A program made the translations under genes and the position numbers. Under the pieces are notes generated by a model that saw nothing but the letters and a program-made list of their open reading frames with translations, had not been told where the DNA came from and did no database searches. A stretch of DNA of 64,000 bases, from contig OZ242261.1 in NCBI GenBank assembly GCA_965207045.1, forward strand, positions 310,001-374,000. Reading direction: 5' to 3'. Origin of the DNA: G965207045 sp965207045 (GTDB lineage Bacteria; Pseudomonadota; Alphaproteobacteria; Rickettsiales; Anaplasmataceae). Positions 24,259-33,918 of the stretch are shown piece after piece (the first letter of the stretch is position 1; each line of letters starts with the position of its first letter).

Positions 24259-26139
24259 ATGCATATAAGAGATATTGATGTAATTGTCATAGGCGGTGGT
24301 CATGCTGGATGTGAAGCAGCAGCTGCAGCAGCAAGAGTCGGTGCAAAAACGTTATTGATTACTAATAACATTGCTACCATTGGTGAGATGTCCTGTAACC
24401 CTGCAATAGGAGGAATAGCTAAGGGTACTATTGCTAGGGAAATAGACGCATTGGATGGCTTGATGGGAGTTGTGATAGATAAGTCAAGTATACATTCTCG
24501 TATCCTGAATTATAGTAAAGGTCCTGCGGTATGGGGCCCAAGAGCTCAGGCTGATAGAGCTTTATATAGGCAAAATATGCAAGATATTATTTTAAATTAT
24601 CAAAATCTTGAAGTTTTAGAAGATTCAGTCCAAAGTTTGATAATAGAAAGTAATGTATTGTGTGGAATTATTGCTGAAAGGATAGGGAAAATAAATGTAA
24701 AAAAAGTAATTTTGACTGCTGGAACTTTTTTAAGGGGAGTCATGCATATAGGTACTAAGCAAATTCCAGCTGGTAGAATTAATGAAAAACCGTCTTTAGG
24801 ATTATCTGAAATCTTATTAAAATATAATTTTAAGTTAAGTAGAATGAAAACAGGTGCTCCGCCAAGACTGGATTGTAATAGTATTAATTGGCAAACTTTG
24901 GAGAGGCATGTAGGGGATAATCCTCCACAACCTTTTTCCTTTTTACATAAGAAAATTATGGTGCCTCAAGTGGACTGTTATATTACCCATACTAATCAAG
25001 TAACTCATGATCTGGTATCTCAAAATATTAATAAATCGGCTGTTTATGCTGGTAATATGAAGGGAAAAGGTCCAAGATATTGTCCTTCAATAGAGGAGAA
25101 AGTTGTCAAATTTCCTGAGCGTAAGCAACATCAGATATTTTTAGAACCAGAAGGGCTAAAAAGTAATGTTGTTTACCCAAATGGTATTGGCATGTCCTTA
25201 CCGCAGGAAATTCAAGAAGTGGTGATAAGATCAGTGAAAGGTTTAGAGCAGACAAAAATATTGCAATATGGTTATAAGATTGAGTATGATTATGTTGATC
25301 CTAGAGAGCTTTATTGTACATTAGAAACTAAAAAAATATCTGGGTTGTATTTTGCTGGGCAAATAAATGGTAGTACAGGATATGAAGAAGCAGGAGGACA
25401 AGGGCTGATTGCTGGTACTAATGCTGCGCTTTCGTTATGTGCATCCGGAAAGAATTTTATTGTTGGTAGGTCAGAGAGTTACATAGGAGTTATGATTGAT
25501 GATTTAACAATAATGGGAACGAATGATGAGCCTTACAGGATGTTTACCTCACGCTCAGAATATCGATTGAGTTTACGTTCAGATAATGCTGATATGAGGC
25601 TTACTGAGAAAGGTTATAGTTATGGTTTAGTATCAGAACAGAGGTTTAGGTTATTGCAGGAAAAAAAATCTCAGATTGAAAAATTGAAATTAGGATTAAA
25701 TGAAAGAGTAGTTACACCTAATGAATTAAAAAAGTGTGGGATAAGTATTTCACAGGATGGAGTAAAGAGAAATTATTTAGAGTTGCTAGGGTACCATGGA
25801 ATAACATTACAAACGTTGGAAAAATTAGCTGGAGAAAATTTATCAGTTGATTATTCTCATGAAGTTCGTCAGCAAGTCGAAATAGAAGCTATGTACAAGC
25901 CGTATTTGAATAGACAGAAAGCTGATATTAAGTTATTTCGTGAAGAAGAAAATATTGTCATTCCAGATTATATTGATTATTTTCTTCTGAAGAGTCTTTC
26001 CAGTGAAGTAAGAGAAAAGTTGAATTCTATTAAGCCAAAAACTATTGGTGCAGCTAAAAGAATTCCGGGAATTACACCAGCAGCAATAACTTGTATATTG
26101 GTGTATTTAAATAAAAGTAAACATGAGTTGCTTGCCTGA
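24259..26139 (+). CDS. mnmG: tRNA uridine-5-carboxymethylaminomethyl modification enzyme MnmG (GidA)
   Basis: FAD-dependent enzyme that, with MnmE, modifies the wobble uridine of several tRNAs. At 626 aa it is full length. The Rossmann motif GGGHAGCEAAAAAARVG near the N-terminus, the family signature NPAIGGIAKGTI, and LYFAGQINGSTGYEEAGGQG are all visible, and the C-terminal domain ends with RIPGITPAAI. The ATG at 24259 is preferred over a GTG at 24253. The usual neighbours rsmG and parAB are absent; a frameshifted gene follows. Confidence 0.96.
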   Translation: MHIRDIDVIVIGGGHAGCEAAAAAARVGAKTLLITNNIATIGEMSCNPAIGGIAKGTIAREIDALDGLMGVVIDKSSIHSRILNYSKGPAVWGPRAQADRALYRQNMQDIILNYQNLEVLEDSVQSLIIESNVLCGIIAERIGKINVKKVILTAGTFLRGVMHIGTKQIPAGRINEKPSLGLSEILLKYNFKLSRMKTGAPPRLDCNSINWQTLERHVGDNPPQPFSFLHKKIMVPQVDCYITHTNQVTHDLVSQNINKSAVYAGNMKGKGPRYCPSIEEKVVKFPERKQHQIFLEPEGLKSNVVYPNGIGMSLPQEIQEVVIRSVKGLEQTKILQYGYKIEYDYVDPRELYCTLETKKISGLYFAGQINGSTGYEEAGGQGLIAGTNAALSLCASGKNFIVGRSESYIGVMIDDLTIMGTNDEPYRMFTSRSEYRLSLRSDNADMRLTEKGYSYGLVSEQRFRLLQEKKSQIEKLKLGLNERVVTPNELKKCGISISQDGVKRNYLELLGYHGITLQTLEKLAGENLSVDYSHEVRQQVEIEAMYKPYLNRQKADIKLFREEENIVIPDYIDYFLLKSLSSEVREKLNSIKPKTIGAAKRIPGITPAAITCILVYLNKSKHELLA

Positions 26140-26209
26140 CACGCACATTACGCCTATATTATGCTTTTTGTATTGCTTCTTATACAATTAATAATTTTGA
26201 GGTTATAGT

Positions 26210-26940
26210 ATGGATTTAATTAAATTGTTTACAAGTGATGAGTTATTGAAGTTGAAAAAGTTGTTTACAGAGGAAGAGTTGAGGAAATTTGTTATTATTT
26301 GGAGTAATATCTATCCTGAAAAGGGAGAGTCTGAAGAATATAAATCTTTATGCGTACATTTTATTCAATGTTGTGTTGTAGAGTTGTGTAAAAAAAAGAT
26401 TTTAATGATGCAAAGAATTTATTAGCTGTTGTGGTGCCGAAGGAGAAATTTCTCTTCTGGACAGATATCATGAAAAGAGCAGTTAAATTGTGTACGGGAA
26501 GAGAAGTTTTAGAGATTCGGATATTAGATATGCAAAAACAAGGATTTTTTACGAAGGCAGTTATTTTTTTGAGGATACTTCAAGAACATTATTTAAATGG
26601 CTTTGAAGCTTATAAGAAGTTTTTTTTGGCAGCAAATCAAAGGTGTGAAGCACAACAAATGTTAGGTTTTACTGTATTGGATTTGCAAGAACAAATTTCT
26701 ATGAAGATGCTTTTCGTGTTGGAAAATATAGTGGCTATGCGTAGTTGCAAGGGCTATGAAGAGTATAGTTATTGTATTTATTGTTTAATTACACGGACTT
26801 TGAAGGCATTAAAGGCAGAATTTGAAAGAGAAACAGTGAACAGTAGTATTGATTTTGCAAAGGCAGAATATGTGTTTAATCGAGAAGCTATGGAGGTAAG
26901 TGAAATTTTAAAAGCAAATCGGGAAATAATTGGTGTGTAA
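26210..26940 (+). pseudogene. Hypothetical gene split by a one-base frameshift
   Basis: Positions 26210-26425 encode 71 aa and 26431-26940 continue in another frame. At the A-run at 26390-26397 (eight A), one extra A would join them into a single protein of about 243 residues, reading KKKDFNDAKNLLAVVVPKEK across the junction. The joined product is helical, with cysteine-rich short segments, and is not recognised. The coding quality of both halves is high, so the break is recent, a sequencing-length error, or a slippage site. It lies between mnmG and the convergent recJ. Confidence 0.6.
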
Positions 26941-27042
26941 AAAAGAGAGGAATGTTATTTTTTTTAAACACGTTTCCTGCGGTTCTTCTATTGAGAATGC
27001 ACAGATGTAACTGTGTATTATCAGCTGGTTATTAAGTACAAA

Positions 27043-28806
27043 CTATGGAAGTATCATTATATCTTCTATTAGAAAATTTAGATTTGTTCTTCCTTGCCAA
27101 TAATTGATTTTTATTTTTCCTAAAATCTTTTTAGTCATATTATTTGTTAGTGCTTCTTCTAGCATAGTATTGGCTGCATTAAATGCTATTGCTCGAATTG
27201 TTTTACCAGAAACCTTATCTTTAATAATACAGCGTATATGTTTATCTTTTATTATATTAACTTCATTTACTGTAATGTTTTGTAGAACAAGCTTGGGATC
27301 AGGGTTGCCAACTCCGAATGGAGCTAATTTTTGTAAGTCGGACCAAAGCTTCATGTTAATTAATTCAGGTGAAGCGATTGCATCGATTTTTGTAATATTT
27401 TGAATTTCAATACTTGCAATACTGCTATTGAGAAAGAAAGATAGCTTTTCAATTTTGTTTTCATATATAGAAAAACCTGCAGCCATTTTATGGCCACCAC
27501 CTTCAATAATTAAACCTTGTAATTTTGCTGTTAAAACTAAAGCGCCAATATCTATTTCTGTGACTGATCTACAACTTGCTTTACCTATTCCATCTTGAAT
27601 GGTTATAACAATCACTGGTAAATAGAAATGATCTTTTACCCTATTAGCTATTAATCCTATTATTCCAGGGTGCCATTTGTTACTTGTAAGTATAATGATT
27701 TTTTGTTTTTCCACTTTCGTTATGTTTATGGCTTCTTCAACAGCTCTTTTTTCTAGATCTTGCCTTTCTTTATTATATTGAATAAGTTTTTCCGCGATTT
27801 CTTGTGCTTGTACTTCATTGTTTGTTGAGAGTAAGTTTGCTCCTAAATCAGATCTACCAATTCTACCACCAGCATTTATATTAGGACCAATCAAAAATCC
27901 AAGATGATAGCTTGTAAGAGGTTCATATATTTCTAGCAAATCAGCCAAAGTTCTAATTCCAATATTTTGTCTTTTTGATATGATTTTTAGCCCTTGTGCC
28001 ACAAAAACTCTGTTTAAGTTCTTTAATGGCATTACATCACAAACAGTGCCCAGAGCAACTAAATCCAGATAGTTATATAAATTAGGTTCTTCAATAGAAG
28101 AAAAAAAAGCTTGTTCACGTAATGTTTTATTAAGAGCAATGAGAAATAAAAAAGCCACTCCAACTGCTGCTATTTCCCTATGCTCAAAATTTTCATCAAG
28201 GCGGTTCGGGTTAATAATAGCACATGCTTCTGGTAAAATTTCTCCTCCTAAGTGGTGGTCTACTATTATAACATCTAGTCCTATTTTTTTTGCTTCTTCT
28301 AGTGGTTCATTTGCTACTGTTCCACAATCGACGGTTATGCAAAGGTCAAATCCTTTTTCTTTTAGTTTTTGCAATGCGCTTGTACTAGGTCCATAACCTT
28401 CTTTTGCTCTATCTGGTATGTATATAGATATTTCTTTGTTTAAATTGGCAAAATATCTCTTTAATAATGCTGAAGAAGCTGCACCATCTACATCATAATC
28501 GCCAAAAACAACTATTTTTTCACTTTTTTTTATTGCTTGTATAACGCGTTTTACTGCTTTTTCCATATCTAATAAAGTAAATGGGTTAGGTAGAGAGTTA
28601 CGCAAAAGTGGATTTAAGAAATTCTCAGACTGGTTATTGAAACCTCGTGCAACCATAATTCTGGAAGCAATTTCTGAGAGTTTATATTTTTGCATGATAT
28701 ATAAGACATCACGATCTTGTGGCAAACTTAAATACCATACTTTTTTACTTATGGATTTTTTTTCTTCTGTTATCTGCATAAAAATTTTTTTACTGCAGCA
28801 TATCAC
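27043..28806 (-). CDS. recJ: Single-stranded-DNA-specific exonuclease RecJ
   Basis: 5'-3' exonuclease in recombination and repair. The DHH phosphoesterase motifs are seen in order: VVFGDYDVDGAASSALLKR, ITVDCGT, IIVDHHLGG and, for the DHHA1 part, IEGGGHKMAAGFSI. At 587 aa it is close to the usual length. The start at 28806 or the ATG at 28779 (MQITEEKK) are both possible; the family block begins later (SRIMVARGFNN). It is divergent to leuS, 57 bases away. Confidence 0.94.
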   Translation of the reverse strand: MICCSKKIFMQITEEKKSISKKVWYLSLPQDRDVLYIMQKYKLSEIASRIMVARGFNNQSENFLNPLLRNSLPNPFTLLDMEKAVKRVIQAIKKSEKIVVFGDYDVDGAASSALLKRYFANLNKEISIYIPDRAKEGYGPSTSALQKLKEKGFDLCITVDCGTVANEPLEEAKKIGLDVIIVDHHLGGEILPEACAIINPNRLDENFEHREIAAVGVAFLFLIALNKTLREQAFFSSIEEPNLYNYLDLVALGTVCDVMPLKNLNRVFVAQGLKIISKRQNIGIRTLADLLEIYEPLTSYHLGFLIGPNINAGGRIGRSDLGANLLSTNNEVQAQEIAEKLIQYNKERQDLEKRAVEEAINITKVEKQKIIILTSNKWHPGIIGLIANRVKDHFYLPVIVITIQDGIGKASCRSVTEIDIGALVLTAKLQGLIIEGGGHKMAAGFSIYENKIEKLSFFLNSSIASIEIQNITKIDAIASPELINMKLWSDLQKLAPFGVGNPDPKLVLQNITVNEVNIIKDKHIRCIIKDKVSGKTIRAIAFNAANTMLEEALTNNMTKKILGKIKINYWQGRTNLNFLIEDIMILP

Positions 28807-28862
28807 ATCTTCCTGTGTTAAACTTATTTTTATTAGTTAAAGTAGAAAATGAAATATAGTTT

Positions 28863-31280
28863 ATGTATAACTTTAAGTTAATAGAAAATCTAGCACAAAA
28901 AAGAATGAATTTCAATGTAAAAATAGAAAAGAATAAACCAAAATATTATGTGTTAGAAATGTTTCCATATCCTTCTGGAAATATACATATGGGACATCTA
29001 CGGAATTATACAATCGGCGATGTTATAGCTAGGTATAAAATTGCCTGTGGGTATAACGTTTTGCACCCTATAGGTTGGGATGCTTTTGGTTTACCTGCAG
29101 AAAATGCAGCTTTGCAAAACAATTTGCATCCTTTGGATTGGACAAGCAAGAATATAGAAAACATGAGACAACAGTTGAAGTCAGTAGGTTTCTTATATGA
29201 TTGGTCACGTGAAATGAAGACTTGCAGTCCAGAATATTATAAACATGAACAGAGATTTTTTTTGGAGTTCTTAAAAGAAGGTTTAGCCTATAAAAAGGAG
29301 AGTTTTGTAAATTGGGACCCAGTTGACAATACTGTTTTGGCCAACGAGCAGGTAATAGATGGTCGAGGTTGGCGCTCTGGAGCTAAGGTAGAACGCAAAA
29401 AATTATCACAGTGGTTTCTTAAAATTACTGATTTTTCTCATGATTTGTTAAAAGAATTAGATAATTTGCCAGATTGGCCTGCAAGGGTGCGCGTAATGCA
29501 AAACAATTGGATTGGTAGATCCGAGGGTATTACTATAGAGTTTGCTATTGTTAATTCAAAAAAAACTTTAAAGACTTTTACTACTAGAGCAGAAACAATA
29601 TTTGGAGCATCCTTTTGTGCTATAGCTTGTGATCATCCTATTACTCAAGGATTAACTGATCAGAATATAAAGTCTTTTATTAAAACTAATACGGAAATTA
29701 CAAACGAAGATTTAGAAAAAGCAGAGAAAATAGGTATAGATACTGGAATTAGAGTTAAACATCCTTTCTTGAAAGAGAGAATTTTGCCGGTTTATATAGC
29801 AAATTTTGTTTTAATGGAATATGGTACAGGAGCTGTTTTTTCATGTCCAGCACATGATAAGCGTGATTACGATTTTGCAAAAAAATATGAGTTACCAATC
29901 TATCCTGTTATTCAGGCAGAGAAGGAAGGAGTTAAAAGTTATGAGATAAAGGAAGGTGTATTATTCAATTCGCAATTTTTAGATGGTTTAAACGTTATTG
30001 GAGCTAGAAAATTGGCATGTGAGAAGTTAGTAGAATCTGGTTATGGCAAAAAAGTGATAAATTACCGTTTGCGTGATTGGGGTATTTCTAGACAAAGATA
30101 CTGGGGATGTCCAATTCCAATTATACATTGTAAAAAATGTGGAGTTGTTCCTGTTGCAGAAAGTGAATTACCTATAACCTTACCTGAGGATGTTGATTTT
30201 AGTAAACCTGGAAATCCACTTGCAAATCATCCTACTTGGCGGTATGTAAAATGTCCCCAGTGCTCACAAGATGCTTTACGTGAAACTGATACATTTGATA
30301 CATTTTTCGAATCTTCGTGGTACTTTATTGCTTTTTGTGGTTTGGATAAAGAATCTTCAAATTATTTTTTGCCGGTTGATTGCTATATAGGCGGGATAGA
30401 ACATGCTGTTTTACATCTTTTATATGCACGTTTTTTTACAAAGGCATTGCAAAAGTTAGGTTATGTAAATAATAAAGAGCCTTTCAAAAAATTGATTACT
30501 CAAGGGATGATCTGCCATGAAACATATAAGGATAAAAAGGGTAATTTTATCTCTCCTGAAGAAGCAAGGCAATTGCAGCAAAATGGAGAGAAGGTTACTG
30601 TAGGGAGGATGGAGAAGATGAGTAAGTCAAAAAAAAATATTGTAAACCCAGCTAGTATTATTGATAAGTATGGCGCTGATGCAGTTAGACTGTTTATGCT
30701 TTCTGATGTGCCGCCTGAGAAGGACTTAGAATGGTCAAGTAATGGTTTAGATGGAGCTTGGCGCTGTGTGAATCGAGTTTATAATTTAGTTGATCGTTAT
30801 TCTAACGAAGGCAGAGTTGCAGATAAAAAGCTCCGTAAAATTTTGCACAAATGCTTGTATGCTTTGACTGACGACTTAGAGCAATGTCGTTTAAATTGTG
30901 TTGTGGCAAAATTACACGAAATGATGAATTTATTATATAGCAATGATTCAATCTTGGAAGAAGGTTTGCCAATTTTAATAAGGTGCATTGAGCCATTTAT
31001 TCCGCATTTAGCTGATTATCTTTGGAAAAATTTGGGAAATAAGAATACGATATCATGTGCACCTTGGCCAGTGCCGGACACGACTTTATTGATTGATGAT
31101 TTAGTTATTATAGCGCTGCAAATAAATGGAAGATTACGTAAGACAATTGAAGTGCCTATAAACTCTTCTAAAGAAGATTTAGAGAGTTTAGCTTTGAGAG
31201 CATTAAAGGAGAGATTGTGTAGTAACACAATTAAGAGAATTATTATTGTACCAAATAAAATTGTAAATGTTGTTACTTGA
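28863..31280 (+). CDS. leuS: Leucyl-tRNA synthetase
   Basis: Class I aminoacyl-tRNA synthetase, 805 aa. The HIGH motif is HMGH at residues 42-45 and KMSKS is at 585-589. The editing domain (TTRAETIFGASF) and the RQRYWGCPIPIIHC block with its zinc-binding cysteines are also seen. The length is slightly short because of a compact C-terminus. It is essential and there is no other copy in the window. Confidence 0.97.
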   Translation: MYNFKLIENLAQKRMNFNVKIEKNKPKYYVLEMFPYPSGNIHMGHLRNYTIGDVIARYKIACGYNVLHPIGWDAFGLPAENAALQNNLHPLDWTSKNIENMRQQLKSVGFLYDWSREMKTCSPEYYKHEQRFFLEFLKEGLAYKKESFVNWDPVDNTVLANEQVIDGRGWRSGAKVERKKLSQWFLKITDFSHDLLKELDNLPDWPARVRVMQNNWIGRSEGITIEFAIVNSKKTLKTFTTRAETIFGASFCAIACDHPITQGLTDQNIKSFIKTNTEITNEDLEKAEKIGIDTGIRVKHPFLKERILPVYIANFVLMEYGTGAVFSCPAHDKRDYDFAKKYELPIYPVIQAEKEGVKSYEIKEGVLFNSQFLDGLNVIGARKLACEKLVESGYGKKVINYRLRDWGISRQRYWGCPIPIIHCKKCGVVPVAESELPITLPEDVDFSKPGNPLANHPTWRYVKCPQCSQDALRETDTFDTFFESSWYFIAFCGLDKESSNYFLPVDCYIGGIEHAVLHLLYARFFTKALQKLGYVNNKEPFKKLITQGMICHETYKDKKGNFISPEEARQLQQNGEKVTVGRMEKMSKSKKNIVNPASIIDKYGADAVRLFMLSDVPPEKDLEWSSNGLDGAWRCVNRVYNLVDRYSNEGRVADKKLRKILHKCLYALTDDLEQCRLNCVVAKLHEMMNLLYSNDSILEEGLPILIRCIEPFIPHLADYLWKNLGNKNTISCAPWPVPDTTLLIDDLVIIALQINGRLRKTIEVPINSSKEDLESLALRALKERLCSNTIKRIIIVPNKIVNVVT

Positions 31281-31295
31281 TGACGCTATTTTTAC

Positions 31296-31700
31296 TTATT
31301 TTGGGAGGAAAAAGAAGTTTGGCTTTTTAGTCTGTGTTTTACCTGTACTATTTAATGTAATTTCACTAACGATATTTGATTCTTGTTGCGCTTCAGTAAA
31401 AGTTTATATTTGAAGGTAATCTACAATTTTCTTTTACCTTTTGCTCCGTTGTGTGTTTGTTATCATATTTATATTGTTCAATTTTATAACAAGCAGTACC
31501 AAGAAAAAATGATCAGCAAAAACGCAAAAGAAAGCGTTATTGTATCAATATATGTTTTAGCAAGTTCCCGAAAAATACTTCAACCTTTTTCATCTTCATC
31601 TATATTCCTGCTTTTGTTAGTGAATTTGCAATGCTTACAGTTGCTAAGAAAAAAAATTGTTGTTGCAACAAGGTGTATAAGAGCAACTGTATCAAAATAA
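31296..31700 (-). pseudogene. Decayed small membrane-protein gene
   Basis: On the minus strand three protein-like pieces lie in order. First comes CKHCKFTNKSRNIDEDEKG, then after a TGA in the same frame TYIDTITLSFAFLLIIFSWY, a membrane-helix-like stretch. Next, in another frame, is CYKIEQYKYDNKHTTEQKVK, and last, in a further frame, TEAQQESNIVSEITLNSTGK with a stop at 31296-31298. This is like a small membrane protein with a charged tail, as in the intact gene at 43.6-44.0 kb. A 105-residue plus-strand opening in the same place has poor amino-acid texture. The rest of the gap to fliI (31701-32047) shows nothing I recognise. Confidence 0.45.
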
Positions 31701-32047
31701 TATTGAGTTTTCTTTGAAAGTTGTAGTTGTATCGTGATGCAATTTTCGATGTTATTGAGGCTGAAGTAGTTTACCTACTGACACAAGCGATACAAAAAAC
31801 ACATAAAGGAACAAAATTTACCTTCTTTTTTTGTGAGCACTCAGACCACTAAAAGGATGAATTGTGGAAAAAAGAATTATGGCTACGAAAAGAAATTGCA
31901 CGCATGAAATTTATCTTCTTATTCTAATTGTTCTTACTCTAATAGCATAGTTTATGTCTACCAAATCATGGCTAATATGTAGCAACAAACAACATTTTTT
32001 TTTAATATTAGTACATTAAGTCTATTTAACAAATAAGCTCAAAGTTT

Positions 32048-33367
32048 ATGTTTGAAAAGATTGCTTCACGAATTGCCAATATACAGGGTTATAAGATTAC
32101 AGGAGTTGTAACTGCGGTTAAAGGGTTAATGGTAAAATGTGTTGGTATCACAAGTTTTGTTAGTGTTGGCTCACAATGTAAACTGTATACAAGGACACAA
32201 CAGAAAGCATATGCTGAAGTAATAGCAGTTAATGGAGATGAAGTTTTATTGATGTCGTTTAAGTATTTATCTAATATTGGAGTTGGCTGTAAAGTAGAAA
32301 TAGTGGCAAAATCTAACGTGGTTTTTCCAGATAAATCTTGGTTGGGAAGGGTTATTGATAGTATGGCTTTACCAATTGACAACAAGGGTGAATTATTTTA
32401 TGGCAAGAAAAGGTATAATTTATCTTCATCTCCTCCTGCTGCATACGAAAGAAGACTGATTTACGATAAGTTAGATACCGGAGTGAAAGCAATCAATGTA
32501 TTTACTCCATGCTGTTATGGTCAACGTATGGGGATATTTGCTGGTTCTGGTGTTGGTAAATCTATATTATTATCTATGATCTCTAAGTTTTCTAGTGTAG
32601 AGGTTAAAGTGATTTGTTTGGTCGGAGAAAGGGGAAGAGAAGTTCAACAATTTTTACAAGAATATTTGGGTGAAGAGGGTTTAAAAAATGCAATATTAAT
32701 TGTTGCCACGAGTGATGAATCGGCTCTTATGCGCAAAAGAGCTGCACTGTTAGCTATAACAATATCTGAGTATTTTCGTGACCAAGGTAGGGAAGTTTTG
32801 TGTTTGATCGATAGTATAACTAGATTTGCTATGGCTCAACGGGAAATAGGTTTATGTATTGGTGAAGTACAAACAACGAAAGGATATACTCCTACGGTTT
32901 TTTCTGAGATGTCTAGGTTATTAGAGAGGGCTGGTTCTGGGGTTGGTGAGCAGGGTAATATTACGGGTCTATTTACCATCCTTGTAGAGGGTGATGATAA
33001 TAATGAACCTATAGTTGATGCAATTCGCAGTATAGTAGATGGTCACATAATTTTAGATCGTGAAATTGCTGATCGTGGTAGATTTCCTGCAATTAATGTA
33101 TTGAAGAGTATTTCACGGTTGGTTCCGCAGTGTAATAGTGAAAATGAGAATAAGTTAGTAAACAAGGCTAGAATGTTATTGTCTTTTTATTACGAAATGG
33201 AGGATATGATTAAGCTTGGTGCATATCAGAAGTCTAGTAATAAAGAAATCGATCAAGCGATGCACTATTATCCACTACTTGAAGAATTTTTTGCACAAAA
33301 AATTAATGAAAAAGTTAGTATTAATGAAAGTTACGAAAAATTAAAATTTATCTTTTGTAATAATTAG
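32048..33367 (+). CDS. fliI: Flagellum-specific export ATPase FliI
   Basis: 439-aa ATPase that energises export through the flagellar type III secretion apparatus. Walker A GSGVGKS is at 166-172 (Lys171) and Walker B ends at Asp255 in LCLIDSITRFAMAQREIG. The stretch GYTPTVFSEMSRLLERAGSG is typical for FliI and related type III ATPases and differs from F1 alpha and beta. FliI against a non-flagellar SctN: the presence of fliL, fliM and flgH in the window favours FliI. fliJ is not next to it. The gene is intact and alone on its transcript, with decayed DNA upstream. Confidence 0.92.
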   Translation: MFEKIASRIANIQGYKITGVVTAVKGLMVKCVGITSFVSVGSQCKLYTRTQQKAYAEVIAVNGDEVLLMSFKYLSNIGVGCKVEIVAKSNVVFPDKSWLGRVIDSMALPIDNKGELFYGKKRYNLSSSPPAAYERRLIYDKLDTGVKAINVFTPCCYGQRMGIFAGSGVGKSILLSMISKFSSVEVKVICLVGERGREVQQFLQEYLGEEGLKNAILIVATSDESALMRKRAALLAITISEYFRDQGREVLCLIDSITRFAMAQREIGLCIGEVQTTKGYTPTVFSEMSRLLERAGSGVGEQGNITGLFTILVEGDDNNEPIVDAIRSIVDGHIILDREIADRGRFPAINVLKSISRLVPQCNSENENKLVNKARMLLSFYYEMEDMIKLGAYQKSSNKEIDQAMHYYPLLEEFFAQKINEKVSINESYEKLKFIFCNN

Positions 33368-33633
33368 GTGGATATGTTCATATCTTTATATTGTTAAATA
33401 ATAAAGATAGATAAGTTGCTTTTTAATAAGCAGATTTATTTTATTTACATTAAATTTAATAATTTAACATATTGATAATTACCTATATGTAGAATAGTTA
33501 GTGAAATTTAATACTAGATATATGTCGTAAGTATGATTCTTCTCAAGAATATTCTGATGGATAAAATAATAAACGAAAAAATCTATTGTACTAAGATTAA
33601 TCGAGAGATTATAATTCCTGCACTAATAAAGCT

Positions 33634-33918
33634 ATGAAATTTAGGGTTATGGATATTGATATGCGCGACTTTAAGATTTTGAATCAACATTTAATAATAG
33701 ACGATGATGTATCTGCAATTAAGTGTGCGAATATCCTAATATGGAAGTTGCAAGAACTTGAAAGTTATGCTAACTCTGGTCGATCCATGGGACATTTGTT
33801 TAAACAGTTAAGAGATATAATTTTTTGTATATACTATAAGACTGATAAACAATACACAAATTTTTTGCATAATGTTGTTAATTATGTTTTGTTACAAATT
33901 TTTAAATATGAAGATTAA
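33634..33918 (+). CDS. Small hypothetical protein upstream of rsmD-bolA
   Basis: 94 aa, not recognised. It is helical, with DVSAIKCANILIWKLQELES and a C-terminal segment rich in Tyr and Phe (DIIFCIYYKTDKQYTNF). The TAA stop at 33916-33918 abuts the GTG start of the next gene, which suggests translational coupling. It lies 266 bases after fliI. It does not resemble FliJ. No function is claimed. Confidence 0.55.
   Translation: MKFRVMDIDMRDFKILNQHLIIDDDVSAIKCANILIWKLQELESYANSGRSMGHLFKQLRDIIFCIYYKTDKQYTNFLHNVVNYVLLQIFKYED

Noticed and set aside
31383..31700. A 105-residue plus-strand opening between leuS and fliI
   Set aside because: Rich in hydrophobic and Ser/Leu runs with no ribosome-binding site; the opposite strand gives more protein-like fragments, so it is read as a shadow of a decayed gene.
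32048..33367. FliI as an F1 ATPase alpha/beta or virulence type III ATPase
   Set aside because: The segment GYTPTVFSEMSRLLERAG and the other flagellar genes in the window favour FliI; no injectisome genes are present here.
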